A stretch of DNA of 64,000 nt from Granulicella aggregans (GTDB lineage Bacteria > Acidobacteriota > Terriglobia > Terriglobales > Acidobacteriaceae): positions 434,001 through 498,000 of the forward strand of contig NZ_JAGSYE010000001.1 of the NCBI RefSeq assembly GCF_025685565.1. Reading direction: 5' to 3'. Shown piece after piece: positions 1-8,385 of the stretch. How positions within the stretch are numbered: position 1 is the stretch's first letter; the number at the start of each line of letters is the position of its first letter. A model generated the notes under the pieces. That model saw nothing but the letters and a program-made list of their open reading frames with translations, searched no databases and was not told the DNA's origin. The position numbers and the translations under genes were made by a program.

Positions 1-631
1 TCCAGCGCTGCGGGCGCACCATCATCTGGCATGCCTGGCACTTCTGGTTCAGCGCTTCGGAGACCGCGGTTCCCTTACCCTTTGCGATGCGGTCATAGGT
101 GGAAAGCGCTGCCTCGCTCACCTCGGCCCGCACGGCGGCACGTTGCACCTCGACCGCCGCCAGCAGCGTCTTGTCCTTCGCGACCGTCTCGGTGGCCCGG
201 GCGCTCTCGCGTTCTAGATTCTTTGCGGCGGTTTCGACTGCCTCGTCCGCCAGCTTCTTCTGCGCTTCGAGCGCCTCGCTGCGTTCCATGCTCTCCAGCT
301 CCGCGTCCTCAAAGCCGGAGATCTTGCTCTTGGCAAACGCAATCTCGTGCTCAAACGCTGTCGCCTGCACGGCGTTCGCAGCGTTATCCAGTTGCTTGGT
401 GACCTTGGCGATCTTCGCCTGCTGGTCCTTTATGTCGGACTCCTGCCGGCGGCGCAGCGCCTCTTCTTTGGCGATCAGATCGACCACGACCGCACGCTGG
501 CCCTTTACCGCCTCCAGCCTTGCCGTCAGGCTGGCGACCAGCTTGGGCAGCGCGACCATCTCGTCGCGCAGGCGCTTGGCCTCAATATCGTGGGTCTGCA
601 GAACGATCAGCTTCTCTAGGTCTGGATGCAT
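1..631 (-). CDS. C4-type zinc-ribbon coiled-coil protein (DUF164/zf-RING_7 type), 3' end cut off by the window
   Basis: The reverse strand from 631 reads an open frame that starts MHPDLEKLIVLQTHD and runs off the window edge after about 210 codons. Residues 15-190 are rich in Ala, Glu, Lys and Arg with heptad spacing, as expected of a long antiparallel coiled coil. A CQAC (CxxC) motif begins near residue 200, which would be the first half of a C-terminal zinc ribbon; the second half lies outside. This arrangement is typical of the YacL/CT398-like zinc-ribbon family, often found near genes for RNA or nucleotide metabolism. Function is not established; a nucleic-acid or flagellar-adaptor role has been suggested for relatives. 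The ATG lies about 80 bases from the next gene, which is on the same strand. Confidence 0.8.
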   Translation of the reverse strand, partial: MHPDLEKLIVLQTHDIEAKRLRDEMVALPKLVASLTARLEAVKGQRAVVVDLIAKEEALRRRQESDIKDQQAKIAKVTKQLDNAANAVQATAFEHEIAFAKSKISGFEDAELESMERSEALEAQKKLADEAVETAAKNLERESARATETVAKDKTLLAAVEVQRAAVRAEVSEAALSTYDRIAKGKGTAVSEALNQKCQACQMMVRPQRW

Positions 632-711
632 TACGGCTCCGTGAATCTCTCACCCCCAGCATAAGCGCAATGGGGTTTCGAGCAAATACACGGGCGTGAT
701 TCGCGCTGGCC

Positions 712-1428
712 TTAACCGGAGAAATCCCGGTGAGCCCGCTCGAGCAGGGAACGATTGGCGAAAACCTGAGCGTATCCGATACTGATGCACAAGAGTAATA
801 AGGCTACCTCGAACGGGGTTCCGCCTTTGCTGTCCCTTGCAACCCACCATCCGGGCAAGCTCGAACGGGCCGCCAATAGCGCCGTTTGGAGGACCAAAAG
901 CGTCAAGACAAATGCAAAGTGACGCAAGATGAGATTTGGAATCTGTGGCCGGACGGCAGGGCAAGTGAACAGGTATCGCCGCAGCCGTCCAGTAGCGGCA
1001 AAAGTTAGAAATACCTCCGCAAGGGTGTATGTGACTGCAGATGCTCGCTGTATTCCGTAAGGCATGTTGGCCCAGAGAAGAAATAGCGAGAAACCGCCTG
1101 CGGTCATGCCTAAGGACAGCACTGTCATCAGACCGAAACGGGCGAGCGAAAACGGCGCACTCCGGCAAGGATCGGAATATGGCCACGGTTGCGTTGTCCG
1201 AGCTTGGGGATCGAATGACACAATACGATCGACTGGAATGGATTGATGACCAAGAAGGACGCTCGCTTGGGATTGACTTGGCTGGATGACATCGACGACG
1301 ATCTCGTTAAGTTCGTCGTCGAATTGGACTATCTCGGCGGCGAATTTCTCACCCTCCGCAGTCGTGAAAATACCCACCATGCCAAATTCGGTTTCATCCA
1401 GCCACTCTGGGAGTTCTTCGTTTAGCAT
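712..1428 (-). CDS. Hypothetical four-helix membrane protein
   Basis: This is a 238-residue protein that I do not recognise. Residues 1-80 are soluble and acidic and look like a small beta-rich domain ending in a conserved-looking IPVDRIVSFDP segment. About four hydrophobic helices follow, near residues 95-120, 130-148, 165-185 and 208-228. ATG at 1428 (MLNEELPEW) is preferred to the in-frame TTG two codons upstream. The soluble N-terminus followed by a membrane domain suggests an inner-membrane protein with a cytoplasmic head; no enzymatic motif is visible. Confidence 0.6.
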   Translation of the reverse strand: MLNEELPEWLDETEFGMVGIFTTAEGEKFAAEIVQFDDELNEIVVDVIQPSQSQASVLLGHQSIPVDRIVSFDPQARTTQPWPYSDPCRSAPFSLARFGLMTVLSLGMTAGGFSLFLLWANMPYGIQRASAVTYTLAEVFLTFAATGRLRRYLFTCPAVRPQIPNLILRHFAFVLTLLVLQTALLAARSSLPGWWVARDSKGGTPFEVALLLLCISIGYAQVFANRSLLERAHRDFSG

Positions 1429-1514
1429 TTGCAAACCAGCTTAGCAAGGGACGACCATTGCCAGAATCCTCTAGGTCGACACTGCACACGGCCGAAACAT
1501 CTCCGTCCGACAAA

Positions 1515-1784
1515 TCACGAAGCATGCAGGTCGATGTTGATAGATCCGTCCGGAAAGTCTGCCCGCAGTTCCGTGCCCCCCAGAGCCTCCACATACTCCC
1601 GCAATGTACTGAGGTACATATCCGTGCGGCCCTCAATCTTCAATACCGATCCCTGATCGACTCGCAGGCGCTCCGCCACGGCTACCTGGGTCAGGCTGCG
1701 GGCCTTCCGCATCTTGTCCAACGGCATCGAAGCCAGCGTCTCCTTCAGGCGAGCGTCCAGGCGCGTCTGGCTCTCCGGTGACAT
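1515..1784 (-). CDS. XRE-family helix-turn-helix regulator (orphan HigA/antitoxin-like)
   Basis: The 89-residue protein starts MSPESQTRLDARLKE. Residues 25-75 form a Cro/C1-type helix-turn-helix: MRKARSLTQVAVAERL, then DQGSVLKIEGRTDMYLSTLREYVEALGG. The C-terminus has the GGTELRADFPDG pattern usual in HigA-like antitoxins. ATG at 1784 is preferred to an in-frame ATG 22 codons earlier because the family begins close to the Arg/Lys-rich helix. HigA-type antitoxins normally sit next to a RelE/HigB toxin; none is visible on either side, so this is either a solitary regulator or the remnant of a toxin-antitoxin pair. Confidence 0.75.
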   Translation of the reverse strand: MSPESQTRLDARLKETLASMPLDKMRKARSLTQVAVAERLRVDQGSVLKIEGRTDMYLSTLREYVEALGGTELRADFPDGSINIDLHAS

Positions 1785-1905
1785 CGCTCCACGAATCTTT
1801 GTCCAGGCTCTCCATCGCAAGTCCTGCTGACTTCTCCCTGTTTTAAGCATAAGCGCGCCGGCGATTGCCGAGAGCGCTAATTTGCGTGATGCTAGAGTTC
1901 AAACC

Positions 1906-2292
1906 ATGGATCGCCCGATTTCAACACGCAGAGCGGATGGCTGGGTTGAAACAGAAGCAACTATCATCTCGTGTAAACAAACTTTGGGTTCCCGGCTTAG
2001 TAGCGGAGCGGTTCAGAGCGATGGATACGATCTACTTCCGGAGTACACGGTCGTATTCCGCTACATCGTTGCCCAGCACGCGTTCACGGGCAAATATCAG
2101 GTGCATTCAGAACAGGCGATTGGAAGCACTCTGACAATCGCATATGACCCGATAAGGCCTAAGAGAAACACTGGCACCGATTTGGTTTACAAGCCGTGGG
2201 TCAGACTTCTTGCCTGGACTCTTGCGGCAGGTGGAGTCGCACTCGCAATCTACCTGGGGCTACGGCTCCCCGATTACTATCAGCCATTTTAA
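1906..2292 (+). CDS. Hypothetical DUF3592-like protein with a C-terminal membrane helix
   Basis: The predicted protein has 128 residues from ATG 1906 (MDRPISTRRADGWVETEATI). The pattern is that of DUF3592-like proteins: a beta-rich domain with ATIISCKQ, LPEYTVVFRYIV and GSTLTIAYDPIRPKRN, then one transmembrane helix near residues 100-118. In DUF3592 proteins the equivalent stretch reads V.Y.P.NP. The assignment is by pattern only. No operon partner is apparent: the neighbours on both sides read on the opposite strand. Confidence 0.55.
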   Translation: MDRPISTRRADGWVETEATIISCKQTLGSRLSSGAVQSDGYDLLPEYTVVFRYIVAQHAFTGKYQVHSEQAIGSTLTIAYDPIRPKRNTGTDLVYKPWVRLLAWTLAAGGVALAIYLGLRLPDYYQPF

Positions 2293-2375
2293 CGACAGCA
2301 AGAATAGAAGCAGATTCCCTTCGGTAATGACAAACAAGTGGAGTGATTTGGGGTGGTGAATCTTCCGACTACTTT

Positions 2376-2960
2376 CTATTCGCTCGCCAGCGCCCCCACC
2401 GCACTCCGCTTCTTTTCATCCTTCGCGTCCTGCTCCTTCACCCACTTCGCCAGTTGCTCGGGATTCAGGGTGATGCTGACCATGTCGAGTTCTCGGCCAG
2501 CCTCGCCACCATCCAGATCGACTACGATCATCCGCGTGTGTTTGCCATCCGCGTCGCCCTGCACATAGACGAAGGAGTCATCCCCGCCCGCCTCATGCTG
2601 GCGGACCATGGGCGACCAGCGCTTGCTCAGCCTCTCCTTCACCAGATCGCCCAGCCCCGTGCGGTCTGACTCGCCCCACTTTGGGACATCTTCGAACTCC
2701 ACCACCTTCATCCCGTGAACTCCGTCCTTCGTCACAGAGCGGGCGAAGAGGTTTGCCACCCACATCATCGGCACCGATCTCCCTTGGATCTGGTAGCGGT
2801 CCGCGATGCTCCGCACCAGACCATCGAAGTCTCGCCGCGCCAGCGCGTCCGCATCGTGAGCAGACGCACCGGCATTAGGAACGAGCATCAGCACCACGGC
2901 GAAGGTGACGCCGGCAAGGATCATCAGGATGCCATCCGAATACTCAGCGAGCTTTCTCAT
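2376..2960 (-). CDS. Exported DUF4252-like protein, second copy
   Basis: The 194-residue protein has a hydrophobic N-terminal segment at residues 10-30 (GILMILAGVTFAVVLMLV), which is a signal peptide or anchor. The mature part shares its overall pattern with the upstream gene: a helical start, a KDGVHGMKVVEFEDVPKWGE stretch, an acidic VYVQGDADGKHTRMIVVDLDGGEAGRELDMVSITL strand pair, and a basic C-terminus. It overlaps the upstream gene by four bases (ATGA), which indicates translational coupling. Last gene of the sigma/anti-sigma/DUF4252 operon that starts at 4520. DUF4252 proteins commonly accompany ECF sigma factors in Acidobacteria and Bacteroidetes, but their role is unknown. Confidence 0.65.
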   Translation of the reverse strand: MRKLAEYSDGILMILAGVTFAVVLMLVPNAGASAHDADALARRDFDGLVRSIADRYQIQGRSVPMMWVANLFARSVTKDGVHGMKVVEFEDVPKWGESDRTGLGDLVKERLSKRWSPMVRQHEAGGDDSFVYVQGDADGKHTRMIVVDLDGGEAGRELDMVSITLNPEQLAKWVKEQDAKDEKKRSAVGALASE

Positions 2961-3526
2961 TTACCGATTCCTTTCAGCTTGGGGTCGTCCTGCGGGACGC
3001 CGTACTTGGCGCCGATCTTGGTCAACTCACGCATGGTCATGTGGCCCTTCAGGTGGACAAAGGTCAGCGCCCTCGGCTCGGCCTCGATGACGATCAGCTC
3101 CGTCGTTTGGCCCTCGGTGTCGATCTTCACGCAGACGCTGGTGCTGGAGTGCTCGCTGCGCTCCTTGACCACATAAGACCAGCCGCCCGCGTCGAGCCGC
3201 TTCTGGAACTCGGCGAGGTCCGCAATGTTGTACTCGCCCGCTTTGGCGTACTCGTACTCGCGCACCACGATGAAGTCCATCTTCCTCGCGAGATCTTTCT
3301 GCTGCTTGTCCCCGTCGCCGTCACCATCGTTGTCCATGAACTTGCCGGCCATGGCGAGCATGTTCTTATCGAGATTTACCTCGGTCGACGACTTCGCGCC
3401 CTTGGCAAACTTCTCCGTCCCGGCGAACAGGTCGTCCTGCACCTGCGGCTCCATCGCCCGCGCTCCAACGGTCAGCAGCAGAACCGCCGCCAGCCATCCT
3501 GCCTTGATTCGTCTTCGTCCGTTCAT
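2957..3526 (-). CDS. Exported DUF4252-family protein
   Basis: This 189-residue protein starts MNGRRRIKAGWLAAVLLLTV, a standard signal peptide ending near ARAMEP. A short Asp/Gly run (DNDGDGDGDK) near residue 75 could bind calcium. The second half (EYEYAKAGEYNIADLAEFQKRL..., VCVKIDTEGQTTELIVIEAEPRALTFVHLKGHMTMRELTKIG) has the DUF4252 signature of a strand with a two-helix C-terminus. ATG at 3526 is preferred to an in-frame ATG eight codons earlier because it places the Arg/Lys-rich n-region directly before the hydrophobic core. It lies about 100 bases after the anti-sigma gene, and a C-family repeat occupies that gap. Confidence 0.7.
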   Translation of the reverse strand: MNGRRRIKAGWLAAVLLLTVGARAMEPQVQDDLFAGTEKFAKGAKSSTEVNLDKNMLAMAGKFMDNDGDGDGDKQQKDLARKMDFIVVREYEYAKAGEYNIADLAEFQKRLDAGGWSYVVKERSEHSSTSVCVKIDTEGQTTELIVIEAEPRALTFVHLKGHMTMRELTKIGAKYGVPQDDPKLKGIGK

Positions 3527-3555
3527 AACTCCCCCAATCTCCCTACACAAAAAAA

Positions 3556-3621
3556 CGTCATCTCGACCGGAGCATCGCGAAGTCTCTTCGCGATGCGGAG
3601 TGGAGAGACCCCCGCATTTCG
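3556..3621. repeat. Family C palindromic repeat
   Basis: Reads CGTCATCTCGACCGGAGC, then GTCTCTTCGCGATGCG, then GAGTGGAGAGACCCCCGCAT. It is a reverse-orientation copy of an element found again near 41755, 44793, 50321, 55131 and 63549. It contains an internal hairpin (ATCGCGAAG/CTTCGCGAT) and lies inside the presumed ECF operon, between the anti-sigma and first DUF4252 genes, where it may weaken read-through or protect mRNA ends. Confidence 0.8.
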
Positions 3622-3628
3622 CTTGTAA

Positions 3629-4012
3629 CTAATCCACGCCGTGCATAGTCTTCGTCCCTGCCTGATCGATCCGCTGCTGCACCACAAACAGCGTCCTTCC
3701 TGTCACCTGCATCGCCAACGCAAACTGCTCCGCCGCCTCACGGGCCTTTGCCTGCTCCTGTTCCTGGAGTTGGCGCTGCTGCTCCACCTGCTCGACATGA
3801 TGAACGCCGAAGCCGAGAACAATTGCGACCAGCAACACTGCCGCAACCGCCATCCAATGGCGCGCGTTGGTCACCGCCATCGGGAACGACAACAAGCGAC
3901 CCTGCCTCGATGCCGGAACCCGCTGCATCACGCGGTCCGCGAACCCTTCCGGCGCTTCAACCCGCTGCAGATCGCGCCTCAACCTTGCTTCGAAATCATC
4001 CAACTCGCTCAC
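3629..4012 (-). CDS. Putative anti-sigma factor (single-pass membrane protein)
   Basis: The 127-residue protein begins with GTG at 4012, inside the last 17 bases of the sigma factor gene, so the two are translationally coupled. Residues 1-35 (MSELDDFEARLRRDLQRVEAPEGFADRVMQRV) form an amphipathic region that could bind sigma. One membrane helix (HWMAVAAVLLVAIVLGFGV) lies at residues 52-70, followed by a Glu/Gln-rich coiled coil outside. No HxxxCxxC zinc motif is present, so this is not a classical ZAS anti-sigma. The role is inferred from position and topology. Confidence 0.6.
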   Translation of the reverse strand: MSELDDFEARLRRDLQRVEAPEGFADRVMQRVPASRQGRLLSFPMAVTNARHWMAVAAVLLVAIVLGFGVHHVEQVEQQRQLQEQEQAKAREAAEQFALAMQVTGRTLFVVQQRIDQAGTKTMHGVD

Positions 4013-4520
4013 GCTTGAACTCCTTCAACATCACATCCGCCTTGCGCCGCAGCAGGCCAAGTGCGCGCTGCAGATTACTCTTTACCGTCGCCACCGGCTG
4101 GCCGAGCAGTGTCGCAATCTCGTCCGGTTCGAGGTCTTCCTGATATCGCAAGACAACGGCTCCCCGCAGAACCTCCGGCAAGGTCGAGACCATCTGCTCC
4201 AGCCTCACCTCTGCCCCGCCAACCCGATCGGCAATGGCAGCCTCGTAGCTCTCGTCCCACTGCTCCGCGCTCCAGTCCGGCCTGACTGCTTTTCTACGTA
4301 GCCAGTCCGTCGCGCGATTCGCCGTCACTCTTCGCAGCCAGAACCGGACGTGATCTTCCGACTCCATCTTCTTCAGCGCCGCGTACAGCTCGAGAAACGC
4401 ATCCTGCGCGATCTCCTCCGCCGCTCCCCGGTCGCCCGCTATGCGCAGCGCGATCGAATACACCATGGACTGGTGCTGCTCGACCAGACTGCGGAACTGG
4501 CTTTCGGCGATAACTCCCAT
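3996..4520 (-). CDS. ECF-type RNA polymerase sigma factor
   Basis: 174 residues from ATG 4520. Region 2 is clear: FRSLVEQHQSMVYSIALRI, then AEEIAQDAFLELYAAL, then VRFWLRRVTANRATDWLRRK. Region 4 is at residues 110-160: TLPEVLRGAVVLRYQEDLEPDEIATLLGQPVATVKSNLQRALGLLRRK, with the recognition helix VATVKSNLQRAL. Length matches ECF sigma factors. First gene of a four-gene operon with a coupled membrane protein and two DUF4252-type exported proteins, and it faces a second ECF cassette across about 110 bases. Autoregulation is likely but not shown. Confidence 0.92.
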   Translation of the reverse strand: MGVIAESQFRSLVEQHQSMVYSIALRIAGDRGAAEEIAQDAFLELYAALKKMESEDHVRFWLRRVTANRATDWLRRKAVRPDWSAEQWDESYEAAIADRVGGAEVRLEQMVSTLPEVLRGAVVLRYQEDLEPDEIATLLGQPVATVKSNLQRALGLLRRKADVMLKEFKRERVG

Positions 4521-4630
4521 GCGGCTTACCTACCTATACGCAGCGCGACTCGATTCTGAATGCAAAAATTATCGAGCGGATGAGAATGTCGCCCGTCTGT
4601 GTGAATAGAGGGGCTCGGCAGAAGGGGCTT

Positions 4631-5215
4631 ATGACGTCGTTCGAGGGATACAGCTTGGCGTTGCCGACAATCGAAAGTGCCAAGGCGAAAGAGGCCGAAC
4701 CGCAGAGGGTTGAGTGCGCGATCGACCTTCCGGCTCTCGTCGGGACGTACTCTGCCCTGCTCTTCCGGGTCGCGCATTCGGTGCTGCGCAGCCGGAGCGA
4801 CGCTGAGGATGTGGTGCAGGACGCGTTTGTCAGAGTATTGGAGCACCGCAGCAAGTTGCCCGAAGTCCGCGAGATGCGCGTTTGGCTGGTGCGGATCGCA
4901 TGGAACCTGGCGCTCGACCGGCGACGGCGAATCAGGCCGGACCAGATGGACGAGGTCTTCGCGCAATCGCTGGTCGCAACCGGCACGCCCGCCGACCAGG
5001 CTTTGCACGAAGCGCAGCAGATGAGCAATGCATTGCGCGAGATAGAGAAACTTCCAGATGCAGAGCGCAATGTGCTCCTGCTCTCGGCCATCGAAGAGTT
5101 GGGAACGGCAGAGATTGCCCTGGTGTTGAAGAAGAGCGAGTCGGCAGTAAGAGCTTTGCTGTTCCGGGCAAGGACACGGTTACGCGAGCGGCTGGCGAAA
5201 GGAGGCAAGCGATGA
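4631..5215 (+). CDS. ECF-type RNA polymerase sigma factor, divergent cassette
   Basis: Starting at ATG 4631 gives 194 residues (MTSFEGYSLALPTIES). Region 2 motifs are LVGTYSALLFRVAHSVLRSRSDAEDVVQDAFVRVLEHR and VWLVRIAWNLALDRRRR. Region 4 is IEKLPDAERNVLLLSAIEELGTAEIALVLKKSESAVRALLFRARTRLRERL. An earlier in-frame ATG 17 codons upstream would add an unrelated leader, so the shorter start is preferred. The stop overlaps the next start (ATGA), coupling it to a membrane protein at the anti-sigma position. It is clearly different from the sigma factor on the other side of the shared promoter region. Confidence 0.9.
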   Translation: MTSFEGYSLALPTIESAKAKEAEPQRVECAIDLPALVGTYSALLFRVAHSVLRSRSDAEDVVQDAFVRVLEHRSKLPEVREMRVWLVRIAWNLALDRRRRIRPDQMDEVFAQSLVATGTPADQALHEAQQMSNALREIEKLPDAERNVLLLSAIEELGTAEIALVLKKSESAVRALLFRARTRLRERLAKGGKR

Positions 5216-5829
5216 GGAACGAGCAGATGAAAGCAGACGCGGCAATCGACCGCGTGCTAACGGGCCTTGCGGGCGTCGAAGCTCCAACCGAGATGGAGCA
5301 GAGAGTTCTGAAAGAGGTGCAGCGGCGTGCGACAGAGCAACAAGGATCAAGGTTTGTGTCACTCTCGACGTTTATTCGCTGGCAACCGTGGGCAGTCGCT
5401 GCGTGCGTGGTCGTGCTCTCGTTCGCCGCGTCAGTGGCAATACGTAAGCGGCATGAGCCCAGGCATGAAGAGGCTATTCTGAATCAGCACAAATCGCCCA
5501 ATGTCGCGGCTTCCCCACAGATTGAATTGGCGGAAGCGCGGCCACTTCAATCTGCGTTCTCACCTTCTTTGCATAGGAAGAATGCCGCCACATCGGAAGC
5601 CCTGAGCGACGAAGAGGCGCTGGCGATCAGCGAGATGAAAGCGCCCAGCAAGCCAGCTCCACCACTGCCTCTGACCCACCAGGAAAGGTTGCTCGCTGAA
5701 GCCGTGCATCAGGACAGTCCCATAGATTTGTCCAGTCTGAGGCCTGAAGTGAGGGCGAAGCAGATGGAGTTGAGCAAAGCAGAGTTCCACGACTTTTTTG
5801 AACCGCCCCCCACAAAAAACAACGAATAA
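5212..5829 (+). CDS. Putative anti-sigma factor (single-pass membrane protein)
   Basis: 205 residues from ATG 5212, overlapping the sigma gene stop by four bases. Residues 1-45 (QMKADAAIDRVLTGLAGVEAPTEMEQRVLKEV) resemble the sigma-binding start of the protein at 3629-4012, including a similar VEAP segment. A membrane helix (PWAVAACVVVLSFAASVAI) follows at residues 60-78, then a Pro/Ala/Glu-rich segment of about 100 residues. It lacks a zinc-binding motif. The role is inferred from gene order and shared layout with the divergent cassette. Confidence 0.6.
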   Translation: MRNEQMKADAAIDRVLTGLAGVEAPTEMEQRVLKEVQRRATEQQGSRFVSLSTFIRWQPWAVAACVVVLSFAASVAIRKRHEPRHEEAILNQHKSPNVAASPQIELAEARPLQSAFSPSLHRKNAATSEALSDEEALAISEMKAPSKPAPPLPLTHQERLLAEAVHQDSPIDLSSLRPEVRAKQMELSKAEFHDFFEPPPTKNNE

Positions 5830-5849
5830 AACTGGAAGGAACACGAACG

Positions 5850-6587
5850 ATGAGATCTTCAAAATTAGTCCTGGCCGGTGTCTTGGCCTTCGCCCTCGCC
5901 GCAACCGGCGCTCACGCGCAGGAGGATGGAGTTGCCAAGCCGATTACAAACCCAACCCAGGTCTTCCATCTCAGCAACATCAGTAATGCCACTGAAGCCA
6001 CCGAGATCCTGGTTGCGATCCGAAACATGCTCGATCCAAGGGATAGGGTCGATCTCGTCTCGGCGCAGAGCGCCATCTTCATCCAGGCACCTCCGGATCA
6101 CCTCGCACTCGCCAAAAAGATCATTGACGATCTTGACCGGCCGCGCAAGACCTACCGCCTCACCTACACCATCACCGAGATCGACGACGGCAAGCGTGTC
6201 GGGACCCAGCACTATTCCATGGTTCTTGTCTCCGGCCAGCGGACGACAATGAAGCAGGGAAGCAAGATTCCGGTCGCCACGGGTACGGTCACAGAGAATG
6301 GATCGCCCGCTACGCAGACCCAGTTCACCTATCTCGATGTCGGCCTCAACTTCGACGCCACGCTCGATGAGTCTGTCAACGGCGTCCGCCTCCGTTCCAA
6401 AGCCGAGCAGTCGAGCCTCGGTAGCGATAAATTGATCGCCGGCATCCAGGAACCGGTGGTTCGCCAGGCCGTCCTCGAAGGCACCTCCATCCTCACCCCC
6501 GGCAAGCCACTCATCCTGGGTTCGCTCGACATCCCGGACAGCACCCGTCGGCTGGACATCGAAGTCGTGATGGACGTCGTCAAGTAG
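5850..6587 (+). CDS. Exported protein with a secretin/TonB short N-domain-like fold
   Basis: This 245-residue protein has a clean signal peptide (MRSSKLVLAGVLAFALAATGAHA-QE). Residues 35-95 (TQVFHLSNISNATEATEILVAIRNMLDPRDRVDLVSAQSAIFIQAPPDHLALAKKIIDDLDRP) match the secretin N-domain pattern, where a small alpha/beta unit ends in ...KIIDDLD. The remainder is beta-rich (TYTITEIDDGKRVGTQHYSMVLVSGQRTTMKQGSKIPVATG and FTYLDVGLNFDATLDE), like the short secretin-type beta domain. No gate or pore region follows, so it is not a full secretin. Good Shine-Dalgarno sequence (GGAAGGA). It closes the ECF cassette and is a plausible target gene. Confidence 0.7.
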   Translation: MRSSKLVLAGVLAFALAATGAHAQEDGVAKPITNPTQVFHLSNISNATEATEILVAIRNMLDPRDRVDLVSAQSAIFIQAPPDHLALAKKIIDDLDRPRKTYRLTYTITEIDDGKRVGTQHYSMVLVSGQRTTMKQGSKIPVATGTVTENGSPATQTQFTYLDVGLNFDATLDESVNGVRLRSKAEQSSLGSDKLIAGIQEPVVRQAVLEGTSILTPGKPLILGSLDIPDSTRRLDIEVVMDVVK

Positions 6588-6600
6588 TCGAAAAATAAGC

Positions 6601-6650
6601 GGGTGCCCCATCCATCGCAGTTTCATCGCGATGGGTGGGACGTAAGACGT
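6601..6650. repeat. Family A palindromic repeat
   Basis: GGGTGCCCCATCCATCGC and GCGATGGGTGGGACGTA form an imperfect hairpin. Related copies lie near 30656, 42301, 47169, 48824 and 63488. It sits between convergent ends of ECF cassette transcription and the MFS gene. Confidence 0.75.
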
Positions 6651-6732
6651 CACCCAGCCGACTTTATTCATCCGAAGAACACCGCAATCACTGAATCCCT
6701 CCGCTTGCTCTGCGAATCCAACTTGGACAAGC

Positions 6733-8385
6733 ATGGCAACCGCGACCGCGTCCCTCTCAGAACAGCAAGCAGCCGAATCCCTGGCCGAGCGCAACTGGCG
6801 GCCTCGCGCCAACCCGTGGGCCATCGCGCTCACCGTAACGCTGGCAACGTTTATGGAGGTGCTCGACTCCTCCATCGCCAACGTTGCCCTGCCGCACATC
6901 GCCGGCTCACTCGGAGCGTCGCAGGACGAGGCGACCTGGGTGCTCACCAGCTACCTCGTCTCGAACGCCGTGATCCTTCCGGCCAGCGCGTATCTCACGA
7001 CATTCATTGGCCGCAAGAAGTTCTACATGATCTGCGTGGTCCTCTTCGGCATCAGCTCGATGCTCTGCGGGCTCGCGCCTTCGCTGCCGATCCTCATCTT
7101 ATGCCGCGTGCTACAGGGTGCTGGCGGTGGTGGTCTCGCGCCGTCTGAGCAGGCAATTCTCGCCGATACGTTCACCCCAAAGCAGCGCGGACAGGCCTTC
7201 GCGCTGTACGGCCTCGCAGTGGTCGTCGCTCCGGCCATCGGCCCAACGCTCGGCGGCTGGATCACCGACAACTACAACTGGCGATGGATCTTCTTCATCA
7301 ATGTTCCGATCGCGATCCTGTCGCTCTTTCTCACCAACCGCCTTGTCGAAGACCCACCGCACATCGCGAAGGAAGTTGCTGAATCGAAGAAGGGCGGATT
7401 GAAGCTCGATCTCTTCGGCTTCGGCCTGCTCGCTTCGGGCTTCGGGTCGCTCGAGTTCATCCTCGACAAGGGCCAGGAGGACGACTGGTTCGGTTCCAGC
7501 GTCATCGTCTTCTTCACGATTCTCTGCGTCACGTCGCTGGTCACGCTGATCTTCTGGGAGCTGTACCAACTCAGAATCAAGAACCGCCCCGTCCTCAATC
7601 TCACGCTCTTCAAGCGCAAGACCTTCGCGATCCCGTTTGTGCTGATGTTTGTGCTCGGCTTCTCGCTCTACGGAACGACCGTGCTGATCCCGCAGATGGT
7701 GCAGACCCTCTATGGATATACCGCGGAGCTCGCAGGTCTGGTCATCTCGCCGGGCGGCGTCTGCATCATGCTGATGATGCCCGTTGTGGGCTTTCTGGTC
7801 GGCAAGACCGATCCGCGCTATCTCATCTGCTACGGGTTCTTCATCCTCTCCACCTCGATGATCTGGATGCACGGCCTTACGCTCGAAGCCAGCTTCAAAC
7901 ACATCATGTGGCTGCGCGTGTATCAGGCATCAGGCCTCGCCTTCCTCTTCATTCCGATCAATACGGTCACGTACACGGGCGTTCCTCGAGCGCAGAACAA
8001 CGACGTCTCCGGGCTGACCAATCTCGCCCGTAACATCGGCGGCTCGGTCGGAACGGCGTTTGTGGCAACCATGCTCTCTCGCGGATCGCAGCGCCATGAA
8101 GCCCTGATGATCCGTAACCTCACGCCGGCGACCAGCAACTTCAACCATATGGTGGGCCAGCTCAAGGGCTTCTTCGGAGGACACGGCGGCAGCGGCGGCA
8201 ATAACATGACCGGCCCTGGCACCCATACCGCGCAGGCGTACATCTACAACCAGCTTCATCGCCAGTCCGCGATGCTGGCCTACCTCGACATCATCTCCAT
8301 CTTCGCCGTCTTCTGCGCGTGCATGATTCCGCTGGTTATTGCCATCGGTAAGATCAAGCCCGCAGCTGACGCTCCGGTACATTAG
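6733..8385 (+). CDS. DHA2-family MFS multidrug exporter (EmrB/QacA type)
   Basis: 550 residues with about 14 hydrophobic helices, the hallmark of the DHA2 drug:H+ antiporter group. Diagnostic motifs are visible: TFMEVLDSSIANVALPHIAGSL in helix 1 (motif D1), GGGGLAPSEQAILADTF and RGQAFALYGLAVVVAPAIGPTLGGWI (antiporter motif C) in helix 5, and INVPIAI after it. The C-terminal loop is Gly/His-rich (GHGGSGGNNMTGPGTHTAQ). EmrB proteins normally work with an EmrA adaptor, but none is encoded next to it. Substrate unknown. Inner membrane. Confidence 0.92.
   Translation: MATATASLSEQQAAESLAERNWRPRANPWAIALTVTLATFMEVLDSSIANVALPHIAGSLGASQDEATWVLTSYLVSNAVILPASAYLTTFIGRKKFYMICVVLFGISSMLCGLAPSLPILILCRVLQGAGGGGLAPSEQAILADTFTPKQRGQAFALYGLAVVVAPAIGPTLGGWITDNYNWRWIFFINVPIAILSLFLTNRLVEDPPHIAKEVAESKKGGLKLDLFGFGLLASGFGSLEFILDKGQEDDWFGSSVIVFFTILCVTSLVTLIFWELYQLRIKNRPVLNLTLFKRKTFAIPFVLMFVLGFSLYGTTVLIPQMVQTLYGYTAELAGLVISPGGVCIMLMMPVVGFLVGKTDPRYLICYGFFILSTSMIWMHGLTLEASFKHIMWLRVYQASGLAFLFIPINTVTYTGVPRAQNNDVSGLTNLARNIGGSVGTAFVATMLSRGSQRHEALMIRNLTPATSNFNHMVGQLKGFFGGHGGSGGNNMTGPGTHTAQAYIYNQLHRQSAMLAYLDIISIFAVFCACMIPLVIAIGKIKPAADAPVH

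Noticed and set aside
1515..2292. Toxin-antitoxin pair from the XRE gene and the following gene
   Set aside because: The neighbour is on the opposite strand and carries a C-terminal membrane helix, not a RelE/HigB fold.
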